A DNA stretch of 64,000 nucleotides from contig CAJNDS010002818.1 in the NCBI GenBank assembly GCA_905221605.1, forward strand, positions 134,001-198,000, given 5' to 3'. The DNA is from Symbiodinium natans (taxonomy: Eukaryota; Sar; Dinophyceae; Suessiales; Symbiodiniaceae). A program made the position numbers and the translations under genes. Numbering within the stretch: position 1 is the first letter of the stretch; the number at the start of each line of letters is the position of its first letter. The notes below the pieces were generated by a model. The model was given only the letters and a program-made list of their open reading frames with translations. It was not told where the DNA came from and ran no database searches. Below are positions 30,150-39,628 of the stretch, piece after piece.

Positions 30150-30232
30150 CATCAACTTTGCCTGTTGTGTTGATCGCATCACCGACCATATGCAGCTACA
30201 GCAACACGTCAAAATCGGTGACAGGGACAAAA
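30150..30232 (+). CDS. Plus-strand exon after a hairpin intron
   Basis: Joined at the CTRACAAC direct repeat it reads INFACCVDRITDHMQLQQHV and KIGDRDKTSK. GTGTGA follows, which is either V plus stop or a GT donor. Unknown family. Confidence 0.5.
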
Positions 30233-30909
30233 CATCGAAGGTGTGAAAGCTCACTCGACTGCGAAAATCCAGTCCGCAAATGGAACTGTGGATTTTGTTG
30301 AGACACGTGCTCCAACCCCCCAAACCCCCCTACCCAGCCCAAACCCTAAAAGCCCTGTGAGCCCTCTATTTCCTTCTTAATATAAACCAGCCAAAGCCTA
30401 CATGCCCTTTGAACCCGATCAACCCTTTCAACAACATAAACCTTGTAAACCCATAAACCCCACAAGCCCTGCAAACCCCAAACCCTCAGAACCCCCTAAA
30501 CCCGAAGCGCGTAAGCCCGAAACATTTCGAACCCCATACACCCCATACCGTGCACCCCACAAGCCCTGTAAGCCCAAAAACCCTAAACCCTAAACCTATA
30601 AATTCAAAACCCTGATAGCACCCAAAACCCGCAAGCCCTGTAAACGCAACCCTCCTGCACCTGCCAAGCCCTGAACGCCAGGACCTCTATAGGGTTTTTT
30701 AATCCTAAACCCTAAACCCTAAGCCCTAAACCCTAAACCCTAAACCTGATCTAGGATTTCGGGACACAGGCTTGCGTGTGCTACTTCGGTGAGCTCCTCT
30801 GCGAACACCCTAAAACCCCAAACCCTCAACCCTAAACCCTAAACCCTGCTTTGTCAGCTCACGCTCGCAAGGTTTGGCATCTCGCCGCAAAAGGTTCGCG
30901 AGCTCTGCG

Positions 30910-31310
30910 AGGATGGGCTATTCGGCCTTGTAACCCCAAAGTCAACCCTTTAAAGGGCCTTTTCTAATACTTGCTTAAGAACCCCCATAAAATTAGCACA
31001 TTATTGATTCTAAGGGAAATATAGGGAGTACTCTTTTACACGTTTTTGGGGTACTTAAGCACAGAGTAGTTAAGGGATTGTGGGGGATGGGCCATTCGGC
31101 CTTAGAATTCCAAAAGTCAATTGGGATTTATCGGGCATAGTAGCCCATCCTTGGAATCTATTTGCCTACAGTTTCGTAGTAGCTACCGCCTTAATTCTTA
31201 GAGGTATAACCCATAAAACTGTAGGTAGAGGGAGAGTTCCAGCATTGTCGCGCCTATAAAGGGCCTTTGTTCAGGGATTCTAGGTATCATAGCCCATCCT
31301 GGTGTGATTC
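30910..31310. mobile_element. Nest of three hairpin elements
   Basis: Family 8 sequence (GGATGGGCTATTCGGCCTTG, and later GATGGGCCATTCGGCCTTAG and TAGCCCATCC) encloses a family 1 hairpin (30966-31070) and a family 3 hairpin (31146-31240, CTATTTGCCTACAGTTTCGT / AAACTGTAGGTAGAGGGAG). Another family 8 copy lies at 55012-55110 without inserts. Confidence 0.65.
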
Positions 31311-31424
31311 CAGAGGGTCCAGGTACCCCATATTTGTGGTGTTGGGTTCAGGGTTTGAGGGTGTAGGGTTTTGGGGTTAAGCCCTAAGCCCTAAGCCCTA
31401 AACCCAAAACCCAAAACCCTGAAC

Positions 31425-31645
31425 CCTACTAAACCCTACGGAACCCTACTGAACCCTACTGACCCCAACTAAACCCTACTGAACCCTACTGAACCCTACT
31501 AAACTCTACTAAACCCTACTAAACCCTACTAAACCCTACCAAACCCTACTAAACCCTACTGAACACTACTAACTACTGAACCCTACTAAACCCTACTACA
31601 ACTCTACTGAACCCTAGTAAACCCTAATAAACCCTACTTACTAAG
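31425..31645 (-). repeat. Decamer array, AAACCCTACT
   Basis: About 20 tandem units of a 10-bp telomere-like variant (CTACTAAACC / CTACTGAACC). It is sharply different from the 7-bp arrays nearby. Confidence 0.9.
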
Positions 31646-31899
31646 CCCTATGAACCCCAAGGAACCTAAATCCACAAGCATCGGGTACCTGGACTCCCAC
31701 GGATGGCCATGCGCGATTGTTGAGAGAAAGGGGGGGCCTCGCAAAGGGTTTAGGGTTTAGTAAATTAGGGTTTAGGGTTTACGGTTTAGGGTTTAGGGTT
31801 AAGGGGTTAGGGGACTGGGTTTAGGGTTTAGGGTTTAGGGTTAGGTTGAGCCGAAGGGGCATTTTCGAGGCTGGAAGGGGTAGGTTTGAGGCTCCCCAG

Positions 31900-32013
31900 C
31901 TTCTCCCATAGCATGGCTACATGCATCCTGCAGAGAGAGGGGAATACCCAAGCGCCGGGGCACAAGAACTGAGGAGCTCATCCCAAAGTCGACTGATTCA
32001 GGGCATATGAAGG
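31900..32013 (+). CDS. Candidate exon, plus strand
   Basis: A frame reads ASCRERGIPKRRGTRTEELI and PKSTDSGHMK between telomeric tracts. It may be an upstream exon of the gene ending at 33106. Confidence 0.3.
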
Positions 32014-32052
32014 GTTTAATTAGGCCGGGGGCTTTAGGGCGGTTTAGGGTTT

Positions 32053-32140
32053 ATAGGGTTAAGGGTTTATAGGGTTTATAGGGTTTATAGGGTTTATAGG
32101 GTTTATAGGGTTTATAGGGTTGAAAGGGGTTATAGGGTTT
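32053..32140 (+). repeat. Nonamer array GGGTTTATA
   Basis: Eight or so units of a 9-bp variant (telomeric heptamer plus TA). The same variant recurs at 41990-42085, 44840-44935 and 45085-45200. Confidence 0.85.
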
Positions 32141-32184
32141 AGGGTTTAGGGTTTAGGGTTTAGGGCCTGGGGTTTACTGCGTAG

Positions 32185-32288
32185 GGGCTCCGCGCGCTTG
32201 GCTCAAACTCTGCGAGCGGCAGCAGAAGCTGCACTGTGCGAAGTGAGAGGCGCGACACTTCTGTACACGTGTTCCGACCCTGAGTGCG
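32185..32288 (+). CDS. Plus-strand exon of gene ending at 33106
   Basis: Acceptor TACTGCGTAG, donor GTAAGC. The long frame reads GSARLAQTLRAAAEAALCEV and RGATLLYTCSDPEC. The CxxxxC spacing hints at metal binding but is too short to claim. Telomeric repeats flank both ends. Confidence 0.55.
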
Positions 32289-32368
32289 GTAAGCTCTAGA
32301 CGAAGGGTTTAGGGTTTAGGGTTTAGGGTTTAGGGTTGAGGGTTTAGGGTTTAGGGTTTAGGGTTTAC

Positions 32369-32458
32369 CTGGGGCTCTATTTGCCTGCAGTTTAGTAGTA
32401 ACTGCCCCTTATTTAGTGGGGATAAACCATACAAACTGCAGAAGCAAAAGAGCCACTG
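32369..32458. mobile_element. Hairpin element, family 3
   Basis: CCTGGGGCTCTATTTGCCTG and AACTGCAGAAGCAAAAGAGC are inverted repeats enclosing AGTAGTAACTGCCCCTTATT. It directly precedes a coding-like segment. Confidence 0.7.
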
Positions 32459-32577
32459 CTAGGGTTTATGTTCCAACGATGCCACAAATTCTGCTCAACG
32501 TCACGGCTCTAGAATTACACCAAGGGAGAAGCTACATAAATACCAAATGTGGTACCGAGCAGAGCCGGATGGTCTAT
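32459..32577 (+). CDS. Plus-strand exon of gene ending at 33106
   Basis: After the family 3 hairpin a frame reads ARVYVPTMPQILLNVTALEL and HQGRSYINTKCGTEQSRMVY. A telomeric array follows. Boundaries are approximate. Confidence 0.45.
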
Positions 32578-32884
32578 TGTAGGGTTTGGGGTTTAGGGTT
32601 TAGGTCTTTAGGGTTTAGGGTTTAGGTTTAGGGTTTAGGGTTTGGGGTACCCTACAATTACTCCCTCAAAGGCCCTTTGTAGGGTTGACTTTGGAAGAAG
32701 ACGGCCGAAAAACCCATCCTGGCAAGGCTTCCGCAAGAGGGTCCGAAAAACCCTCCTCGTTGTAGGCTGCCCTCAACCCCTTAGGGAAGTTTAGGGTTTA
32801 GGGTTTAGGGTTTAGACCCCGGAACCTGAAACAATTACTGTACTCGAATCCCACTCCTTCTCCCTTAAGTATGTCGCTCCCCAG

Positions 32885-33106
32885 GCTCTGAACGCTCTTG
32901 CGCGACTCAGGGCACGAAGTGCTCTCACACCGACGCGCGCTGCGCCAGCGCGCGCCGGTCAGGTCACCTGGCCAAGGAATCTTGCAGAAACTCAAAGCCC
33001 GGGAGTACTAGCTTCTGTGAAGGGTTCCTTCTACAGTAATGCTCTGGCAGTGCGTGATCGTGACAAAATATTAGTTTTTTCTCCCTGGCGGATGATTACC
33101 TCCTAA
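32885..33106 (+). CDS. Terminal exon of plus-strand gene
   Basis: The acceptor TCGCTCCCCAG is pyrimidine-rich. A 73-codon frame follows: ALNALARLRARSALTPTRAA, PARAGQVTWPRNLAETQSPG, VLASVKGSFYSNALAVRDRD and so on, then TAA at 33104-33106. There is no ATG, so it is an internal-to-terminal exon. A minus-strand frame also exists (SARRCESTSCPESRKSVQSL), but the plus frame is longer, uninterrupted and has a better splice site. Unknown family. Confidence 0.55.
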   Translation, partial: ALNALARLRARSALTPTRAAPARAGQVTWPRNLAETQSPGVLASVKGSFYSNALAVRDRDKILVFSPWRMITS

Positions 33107-33109
33107 GAT

Positions 33110-34015
33110 CCCACCACTGCTTGGTTTAGGGTTGAAGGTTTAGGGTTCAGGGCTTGGGGTTTAGGGCTTAGGGTTTAGGGCTTGGACCCTAAACCCTAAA
33201 CCCTAAACCCTAAGCCCTAAACCCTAAACCCTAAACCCTAAGGTTTAGGGGTTAACCACCACGACCTGGAATTTCTCCCCCCCCCCCTCCCCCTCTAATA
33301 AGTCGTGTGCCTTGCCGGGTAGACAGTAAAAGAAGAGGGTTTAGGGTTTAGGGATGAGGGTTTAGGGTTTAGGGTTTAGGGGTTAAGGTTTAGGGTTCTA
33401 GGCAGGGCTGCAAAAGACCTTGCACACGTGAAAAGGGTCGCCCAGGAGCGTACATGTACAATCATTTTGGTAACTTGACCAAAACTTCTTAATCGTTTCC
33501 CCCTAATATTAAACGGGGGGTCCCCCCCCCAATAGAAATTCGAAATGTGTTTTTATTATTAGGGGGGGGGGTTTTTATCGAAATGCAGCTTCGTGCTGCC
33601 AAAAGACGGGCCTCTAAATTAAACCTAAACCCTTAATCCTAAGCCCTAAACCCTTAATTAACCCTAGACCCCCCAACCCTAAACCCTCTCAGGGTTTTAT
33701 TGGTGTTGAAGGATTTCTTGGAGGCCTGAACCCCCCCCCCCTAATTCGGAATAGGGTTTAAAAGGCGGGCTCGGTTTCGGGAGGTTTTTCCGGAAAGTGT
33801 TTTTAGTATTAGGGGGGTCTTTAATAAATGGGGGAAGCGATTAACAACACACATACCAAAATACCATTTTCAAATAAAAGAAACTAATAAACAACCAGAA
33901 CCCAGTCGATGGCTCCTTGACACGGGTCAACTCCAGCCCAAAACCCTAAACCCTAAACCCTAAACCCTAAACCCTAAACCCTAAACCCTAAACCCTAAAC
34001 CCTAAACCCTAAACC
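33110..34015. other. Telomeric tracts and decayed inverted repeats; no gene seen
   Basis: Telomeric blocks at 33125-33245, 33345-33405 and 33943-34016. The AT-rich segment 33490-33840 contains poly-C/poly-G-rich arms (GGGGGGTCCCCCCCCCAATA, TATTAGGGGGGGGGGTTTTT) that pair imperfectly. Confidence 0.5.
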
Positions 34016-34020
34016 CGGAT

Positions 34021-34088
34021 GCTGCCCACACCCACCTGATGGAGGATGTCATTCGCCAGTCGAATTGTCCTGCTGGATTCAAAACCAC
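34021..34088 (+). CDS. Candidate exon, plus strand
   Basis: Reads AAHTHLMEDVIRQSNCPAGF and KT, between a telomeric array and decayed repeats. Unknown family. Confidence 0.35.
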
Positions 34089-34136
34089 TCAACCACAAAC
34101 CCTGAAGCCCAAACCCTGAACCCGAAACTCTACAAG

Positions 34137-34252
34137 GAGGGGCCCCCTTACTATACTAACTGTAGTTAAGGGACTTATAACCTAATATAGGATCCAAACA
34201 ACCCAATTTAGATCCCTTATAATAACCCACTTATAAGTAGGGGCCCCTCCTG
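34137..34252. mobile_element. Hairpin element, family 9
   Basis: GGAGGGGCCCCCTTACTATA and CTTATAAGTAGGGGCCCCTC are inverted ends. The interior AACTGTAGTTAAGGGACTTA matches the copy at 4190 in reverse. Confidence 0.7.
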
Positions 34253-34304
34253 GTAAGCCCTAAATCTTAAGCACCAGAAAGTGTTCTACTGCTCTTTTAG
34301 ACCC

Positions 34305-34395
34305 AGGAGGGTTGTTGCGGAGAAGATGCTCGGGCCACATGCTGAAATCGGGACTGATCAAACTCATAAGCTTTCCGGTACCCTACAGAGTATAC
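34305..34395 (-). CDS. Candidate exon, minus strand
   Basis: The minus-strand frame reads YRKAYEFDQSRFQHVARASS and PQQPSWV. Protein-like and isolated; no partners assigned. Confidence 0.45.
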
Positions 34396-34399
34396 TACC

Positions 34400-35700
34400 A
34401 CAAACGCAAAGCAACAGGAAAAAAAACACCCAAACCCTAAACTCTGAACCCTAAACCCTGAACCGAGCCTGAGCCTCTGAACCCAAAACCCGAAACCCTA
34501 AACCCTAAACCCTAAACCCAACACCCTAAACCCTAAACCCTAAACCCTAAACCCTAAACCCTAAACCCTAAACCCTAAACCCTAAACCCTAAACCCTAAC
34601 CCCCCCCCCCCAAGGAGGCCTCTCAACCTCCAAGCCCCCTGGCGAGCGCAGCCAGGCAGCGCAGATGAGGCCCGTAGAGAGCACCCTATGACGAGAGGGC
34701 TTAGGGTCTATAGATAAACCCTGAGGGTTTAGGGTTTAGGGTTTAGGGTTTAGAGTTTAGGGTTTAGGGTTTAGGGCAACCCCTATGTCGAGAGGGCTTG
34801 CGGCTTAGGGGTCTTTGGGAATGTTATAGGGTTTAGGGCTTTTAGGCAGGGTTAGGGCTTTGAATTGGGATTCATATAGGGTTTAGGGCTTTTAGGCAGT
34901 TTAGGGTTTTGGGGGTTATTCTAGGGTTTAGGGTTTCAGGGTTTCGGGCTTTAGGGTTTTAGGTTGTAAGGTTTTAGGGGTTCAGGGTTGGTGAGGGCTT
35001 TGCCTTAACCGAGAGAGTGGACTGAGACCGTGTCATCCCACCCTTAAGCCCAAAACTCAAAACCCAAAACCCACCTCCCCGGTCTCTTATCGAGAATCTC
35101 CTGCCACCCCGAAATGGGAAGCTCCCCCTTAGCAGGCACCTGTATGGGTTTAGGGTTTAGGGTTTAGGGTTCCCCGAAAAAACCGGGAACAATTGAGAAA
35201 TGGGGGGCGGAAGAGAAATGGCGGATAGTGCAGGGGAGGGGGGTTGTAGGCATCAGCTGAGGTGTCCGTGTCGGCTTGCTCACAGCCAAGCCGCCCTAAA
35301 CCCAAAACCCAAAACCTCTGGTGTACTTGATGCATGCTAAAAGCCCACCAACAACTAACTTATATACTTCCCAACAACGAGAAAGGAGGGACCCTTCTAA
35401 GGGACCTTAGGGGCTGCAGTGGGGCTACTGGGCATACAGGGAGTATGGGGGTCCCTGGTAGAGGTCCCTACCTCTATCCCGAGTCGGGGGTTTGGGACAT
35501 TGGGGAGGTGCGCGGCCGGGCTTTTTGGGCCCATTCCCCGCTCAACAGTTTGACTCCGCGGCCCCTCCCCCGCTGCAGCGCTGTTTGAGGATTGTGGCTG
35601 AGAGAAATGCGTACCCTAAACCGCCCTAAGCCCTACATCCTAAACCCTCAACGCCAAAGCCTATAAATCCTACGGGGAAGGCTTAGGTTGTAGCGGCAAC
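34400..35700. other. Mostly telomeric repeats and a family 14 fragment
   Basis: Arrays at 34498-34596 and 34722-34775, many TTTAGGGC-like variants at 34840-35000, and a family 14 fragment at 35375-35415 (AAAGGAGGGACCCTTCTAAG). A minus-strand frame at 34625-34690 (ALYGPHLRCLAALARGLGG) is weakly coding-like. Nothing else could be assigned. Confidence 0.5.
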
Positions 35701-35893
35701 AACTGCATTGCGAGTCACGCCATTTGGTCGGATATTTCGTGCGATCAAGCGATGAGATCAGAGAAGCCCAGCCATATTGAGCTGAGAAGGGCTCCGAGTG
35801 CGGCATCGAAGACGAAGCAAAGAAGGCAAGCGGTCACTCGTACCTTGGTGTCGTGACACGACGTAAAGAGCTTGCCCAGATCACTATAGCTAC

Positions 35894-36063
35894 CTTTTGA
35901 AGTTGTCTGTCTCCAAGATACAGTGCACGTGAAAGCGAACAGAAAACGTCTGCGCTTGACTGGCGAACTCTCGCGGAGCGCCACGGAGGAGATCTTCAAG
36001 ATGACCTCGCGGCCCGTCTTGTCGTGTCGCCAGGTGATACAGAACATCAGCAGCACGGGCATC
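35894..36063 (-). CDS. Exon 3 of small membrane-protein gene
   Basis: After CTTAAGTCCCAG the frame reads DARAADVLYHLATRQDGPRG, HLEDLLRGAPREFASQAQTF and SVRFHVHCILETDNFK, then the donor GTAGCT. This frame, not the longer ATG-initiated one overlapping it, continues in phase from exon 2. It would be a soluble C-terminal region; later exons were not resolved. Confidence 0.65.
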
Positions 36064-36101
36064 CTGGGACTTAAGGATGCGGGCCCTGGGTACCCTTAAC
36101 C

Positions 36102-36207
36102 AAGAGGGTCCATTTGTAATACTAGTATGGAATTAGGTACCCAAAACCTTGTTTGGTATGGTTTTTGGGTACCTAAATCCATAATGGTATTACAAATGGA
36201 CCCTCTG
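36102..36207. mobile_element. Hairpin intron, family 4
   Basis: AGAGGGTCCATTTGTAATAC and GTATTACAAATGGACCCTCT form an almost perfect stem with GGTACCCAAAACC / GGTTTTTGGGTACC inside. It lies within the 138-nt intron 36064-36201. Two more copies stand in one UPF1 intron (59323-59591). Confidence 0.85.
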
Positions 36208-36513
36208 GGTAAAACTCCACTCCAAGTGCAATCCAGGAGTCACAACCGAGGGCAGAATCACCCAGCGCTGCGACGGCTGCATCGCCAGCGCCAGGGGTAG
36301 CCCCAACAGCAACCCGAGGCACGTGGTCAGACACATAGGCGAGCATGCCTTGCTGAAACCTTGCTGGAAAATCGGCCCGCCCTCATTCCGACTGGCTTCG
36401 ACTACATGACACGGGCAAGGCAAAAGCGAGGAGTATAACGCCCGGGCACTTCGCTGCAGGCTGCGCGCCAAGTCGATTAGGTCAACATACTCTGGGCAGA
36501 GTTCGCGAAGCTC
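36202..36513 (-). CDS. Exon 2 of small membrane-protein gene
   Basis: The acceptor TGATGACAG opens 104 codons: ELRELCPEYVDLIDLARSLQ, RSARALYSSLLPCPCHVVEA and so on, a hydrophobic segment (CLTTCLGLLLGLPLALAMQP), then GLHLEWSFTQR. The donor GTCCATTT lies in the arm of the family 4 hairpin. High third-position GC supports this frame. One membrane helix is inferred; family unknown. Confidence 0.7.
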
Positions 36514-36557
36514 CTGTCATCAGATTTCGGAGCGAACGATGGTATGGACCTACCTTA

Positions 36558-36701
36558 CATCATCCCACAGCTGATCCTCAGCAACCCTTCCATGCTAAGC
36601 CTGCCCGCACTAAGCACCAGAGAGTCCTCCCATTGCTGCTGGCACAGCCGGTTGACCTCTTGCTGCCGCGCGCGCCTCGTCCGTTTCTTGGGGAGGGACA
36701 T
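36558..36701 (-). CDS. Exon 1 of small membrane-protein gene, basic N-terminus
   Basis: ATG at 36701 begins MSLPKKRTRRARQQEVNRLC, then QQQWEDSLVLSAGRLSMEGL and LRISCG. The frame meets TAA at 36557-36555 (ATGATGTAAGG), so a donor must lie just before. The phase to exon 2 at 36513 needs a non-GT cut or an end at GGG/ATG, so the junction is open. It starts about 140 nt after the stop of the DUF4116 gene, same strand. Confidence 0.6.
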
Positions 36702-36837
36702 TGGAGTCAGGCTTGAGGGCTTACCCCTAAACCCTAAACCCTAAACCCTTCAAACCTTACCGGGCGCAAAAAAGTCAGCCCCCAAGAGTCAGGTTCCTGC
36801 TCCTCTTTTGCGGAGGCATTGTTTAGGAGCTTGGGAT

Positions 36838-37098
36838 TCAGGCCTCTATCCCACAATCCAGCCTAGCTCTCTTGGGAAAAAAAGGCCCAAACCAGAACTC
36901 TCTTCTCATGCTGTCCACATCGATGCGGAGGCACTGCCCGTCTGAGTCGTCGCCAAACTGGCCTTCCACGATTGGCGTCGTGAGGACGTTCCGTAAGGCG
37001 TTGCGGACCACCACGCCCTCACTCCGCAGCGCCCCACGGGCAAAGCGCAGAGCGCGATAGTTTTGCAGCACAGCGGTGCTGACAAGTGGAAGGTGCTC
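36838..37098 (-). CDS. Ubiquitin-like/DUF4116 protein, exon 2
   Basis: After CGGCTGCAG the frame reads EHLPLVSTAVLQNYRALRFA and RGALRSEGVVVRNALRN, which completes one DUF4116-like repeat and adds another. It ends in a Cys-containing tail and TGA. The join to exon 1 (ERLQ followed by EHLP) restores the repeat period, independent support for the GC-AG intron. Confidence 0.8.
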   Translation of the reverse strand, partial: EHLPLVSTAVLQNYRALRFARGALRSEGVVVRNALRNVLTTPIVEGQFGDDSDGQCLRIDVDSMRREFWFGPFFPKRARLDCGIEA

Positions 37099-37206
37099 CT
37101 GCAGCCGGCTTGCTGGTTTCGGAACAGCAAAGTAACAGCAGCAACACAACATGCAGGTTGCAAGGGTCAAAATTTGTCAAACATTATAGCGAGAGGCCCG
37201 CCGAGC
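37099..37206 (-). other. GC-AG intron with CTGCAG at both junctions
   Basis: The sense strand reads ACTGCAG, then GCTCGGCGGG ... GCCGGCTGCAG, then GAGCACC. The 108-nt intron has a GC donor and its flanking exon ends repeat CTGCAG. Unlike most introns here it contains no telomeric unit or hairpin. Confidence 0.8.
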
Positions 37207-37728
37207 CTGCAGTCTTTCAGACGCGAACTCGAGAGCCAAGCCGTTGCTGCGAACGGCAGAGGTCGCCAGGGTTTCGTTGTCCCTCAGCTGCACTGCCGCA
37301 TGTTGAAACTCCAGTCCACGAACTGCTACGACCGCAGCCACGCACTCGGCATCATCCCGGATCCACTCGTCGGCCCCAAACAGGCCTTTGCTTAGGAGCC
37401 CTAAAAGTGCTGAGACCCGACCTTCCCTGCGCAAGAGCTTTTTTGGAGAAATCCCCAGGCCTACGTCGGGGTCGTTCTTGGCAATGGCCAGGAAAGCTAC
37501 GACCTCCTCGCGCCGTCTGACAACAAGCACCTCCTCGCAAGAAAGCCACTCGGAATCAAGAAGGTCCCTGTCGCCAGCAAGAAGCCGGATCTCGAGCTCG
37601 GGAATGCCTCTGCTTCGCCATACTTGCCTCTTCACCTCCTCCGAGCGCACTGGGCGCGCCAGGCTGCAAATCACTGCCCCGGAAAACGCCTCCCGCACTG
37701 TGAGTTGCCCGATGCCAGCTCCGATCAC
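37207..37728 (-). CDS. Ubiquitin-like/DUF4116 protein, exon 1 (5' end missing)
   Basis: From the acceptor GGGCACAG 174 codons are open. Residues 1-65 look like a beta-grasp ubiquitin-like domain (IGQLTVREAFSGAVICSLAR, EEVKRQVWRSRGIPELEIRL, LAGDRDLLDSEWL). Then come repeats of the DUF4116 type (RDDAECVAAVVAVRGLEFQH, AAVQLRDNETLATSAVRSNG, LALEFASERLQ), whose hallmark is a hydrophobic helix pair around 'NGLALEFAS'. Proteins pairing a ubiquitin-like N-terminus with such repeats are common in dinoflagellates; their biochemical role is unknown. There is no ATG in the exon, so a short first exon must lie upstream of 37728. Confidence 0.75.
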
Positions 37729-37799
37729 CTGTGCCCGATGAATGGAATTCGTGAAACGGCTCGTCAAGACTTTACTTTTTCCGGCGCGCAATTGTGAGG

Positions 37800-38990
37800 G
37801 CCTGTCCGAAGCGCTAGACCCGAAGTCATAGCCCCTATAAAATCCCTTTGAATCCCCAGCTTCTCAAACATAAAACTGCTCTTCAAGAGGACCCAGTCAC
37901 TTCCGGACGAACTCGATGGTCCGATAAGCAATCATAGCCGCGAGGCGCGGGCATCGGAGGAGGCAGCCAACAGGTTTCACATGGCGGTGACCGCAAACCG
38001 CCCCAAACATCCCAAATCTTGCAACCCCAGACCGATACATCTTAAACTGCATGACCTCGAAACCCTGCAAACACCACCAATCGAGAGCTCATAACACTCA
38101 ACCCACAGGCTGTGGGGGCTGACAGCCGGAGCACATAGGTGGGTCGAAGCTCGAGCGGACACCCTTGCGTCATGCGCCAGGATGTTTAGGGTTTACGGTT
38201 TGGGGGTTGTTGGGTTTCGGGCTTGGGGCTTGAGCAACCTGCCGACAGTGCTTTGCACTCTATACAGCTACTCTCACAGCCCTCACCCTTCTGATTTCTG
38301 ATCACTCACTAAACAACCCGCAACCCTAAACCCTAAACCCTGAACCCCAAGCTCGAAACCCGAAGATTTGTCGTCATCGAGTATATCGAGACACCCCCCC
38401 CCCCCACCTGATGATCTCCGCCAAGGCAATGGCCTGAAACGTGTCAAATGGGGTTTAGGGTTTAGGGTTTAGAGTTTAGAGCTTAGGGTTTAGGGCCCCA
38501 GGGTTAGGCTTATAGGGCTTTCGGAGCACGACCAGGTACCTAGTTGCAACAGTTTCTGCAACGAATTCACCATCCATATTCGATACCCAAAGTCATAATG
38601 GGTTTAGGGTTTAGGGTTTAGGGTTCAGGGTTCAGGGTTCAGGGTTTAGGGTTTAGGGTTTAGGGTTTAGGGTTTAGGGTTTAGGATCGCCCCCCACCCC
38701 CCCACCCCAGGTAGCATCCCATGTAGCACCCCTCAAAAAACCGTCAGATTAAGCTTACAGCAATGAGACACCTCAGCCCGAAAACCATAGTCCAAGAACC
38801 CCGAACTTAAGAGCCCTAAGCTTTAACTAAGCCCTGAACCCTTGAGCCCTAAAACCGCGTTTAGGGTTTAGGGTTTAGGGTTTAGGGTTTAGGGTTTAGG
38901 GCTTAGGGTACCTGGAACCACAAACTGCTCCAAGCCCCTGTGCACCCCCGAAACCCGGAGCACAAGAATGCAGCAAACTACCGTTTAGAG
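37800..38990. other. Intergenic or unresolved; one weak exon
   Basis: Contains telomeric tracts (38455-38475, 38600-38680, 38860-38905) and unique islands. A minus-strand frame at 38403-38450 reads PFDTFQAIALAEIIR, and at 38530-38600 HYDFGYRIWMVNSLQKLLQL. Both are short; neither could be assigned. Confidence 0.35.
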
Positions 38991-38992
38991 GT

Positions 38993-39053
38993 TCAGCCAC
39001 TGTTCCCTTGAACCTCCGACAAATCATCATCTGAAGTGCCCAGCACACCCATC
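38993..39053 (-). CDS. Terminal exon of minus-strand gene 39-40.5 kb
   Basis: Directly after a family 7 hairpin the frame reads MGVLGTSDDDLSEVQGNSG, then TGA. An acidic C-terminal tail. Confidence 0.6.
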
Positions 39054-39054
39054 C

Positions 39055-39216
39055 TATGTGATATAGGGGCCTTAATGATTAGAATAGGGTTTCGGGGGGT
39101 TATTCTAGTACAATTGTCAAGGGGCCATAAGGGTATACTAGTAGCAATTACCCTAAACCCTAAACCCTAAACCCAACAATGACCTTTAGTAATTACTCCG
39201 ACCCCTACACTACACA
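39055..39216. mobile_element. Hairpin intron, family 7, with telomeric core
   Basis: GATATAGGGGCCTTAATGAT on one side and TTACTCCGACCCCTACACTA on the other match the ends of the copy at 39366-39572. Three CCCTAAA units (39150-39172) are inserted in the right half, where the sister copy has none. Confidence 0.7.
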
Positions 39217-39335
39217 GGCGCCCCCCGGGCATGTCACCCGGATGGCCTCGACCACTGCTGCGAGAATTTGGAGGCCCAGCGCCGCCAGAAGGAGCGGCAG
39301 CACTGGCAAAGGCGGGTGAGGGTGCAGGACCCGGA
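39217..39335 (-). CDS. Exon with transmembrane helix, gene 39-40.5 kb
   Basis: The minus strand reads VLHPHPPLPVLPLLLAALGL and QILAAVVEAIRVTCPGG, a proline-rich run into a strong hydrophobic helix. The plus strand also has a frame (HCCENLEAQRRQKERQHWQR). The minus reading is preferred because exons on both sides are minus and the segment lies exactly between two family 7 hairpins. Confidence 0.55.
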
Positions 39336-39365
39336 ACCCTGAACCCCAAAAAACCTGCACCCTAA

Positions 39366-39572
39366 ACCCTGGTTAGTCTAATATAGGGGCCTTAACAATT
39401 AGAACAGTCTGTGAAATTTAATTCTACATATTTGTAAATAAATATATATTTTTTTAATTATTTATTTATTTATATTTATAATTTATAATTTTTCTTTGGG
39501 GGGGGGGTAATGAATAGTACAAATGGACAATATAAGGGAATACTACGAGTAGTTATTCCGACCCCTATACCA
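39366..39572. mobile_element. Hairpin intron, family 7, with AT-rich and poly-G loop
   Basis: CTAATATAGGGGCCTTAACA and AGTTATTCCGACCCCTATAC are the ends. The middle is AT-rich (TATTTATTTATTTATATTTA) followed by nine G. It separates two coding exons. Confidence 0.7.
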
Positions 39573-39628
39573 TCTCCTCGCACGTAAGAGCTCGCAGAAC
39601 CACCCTTGGCCCAACGGAGGGCTCCCGA
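39573..39628 (-). CDS. Exon, gene 39-40.5 kb
   Basis: The minus strand reads REPSVGPRVVLRALTCEEMV, meeting the family 7 arm at its 3' end. The 5' boundary is uncertain. Confidence 0.5.

Noticed and set aside
35745-36062. 105-codon minus-strand frame starting MPVLLMFCITW
   Set aside because: The overlapping frame (DARAADVLYHLATRQ) continues in phase from the upstream exon and ends at a proper donor, so the ATG frame is its shadow.
38530-38600. Possible dynein heavy chain fragment (HYDFGYR)
   Set aside because: Only a few residues match and no neighbouring dynein motif was found.
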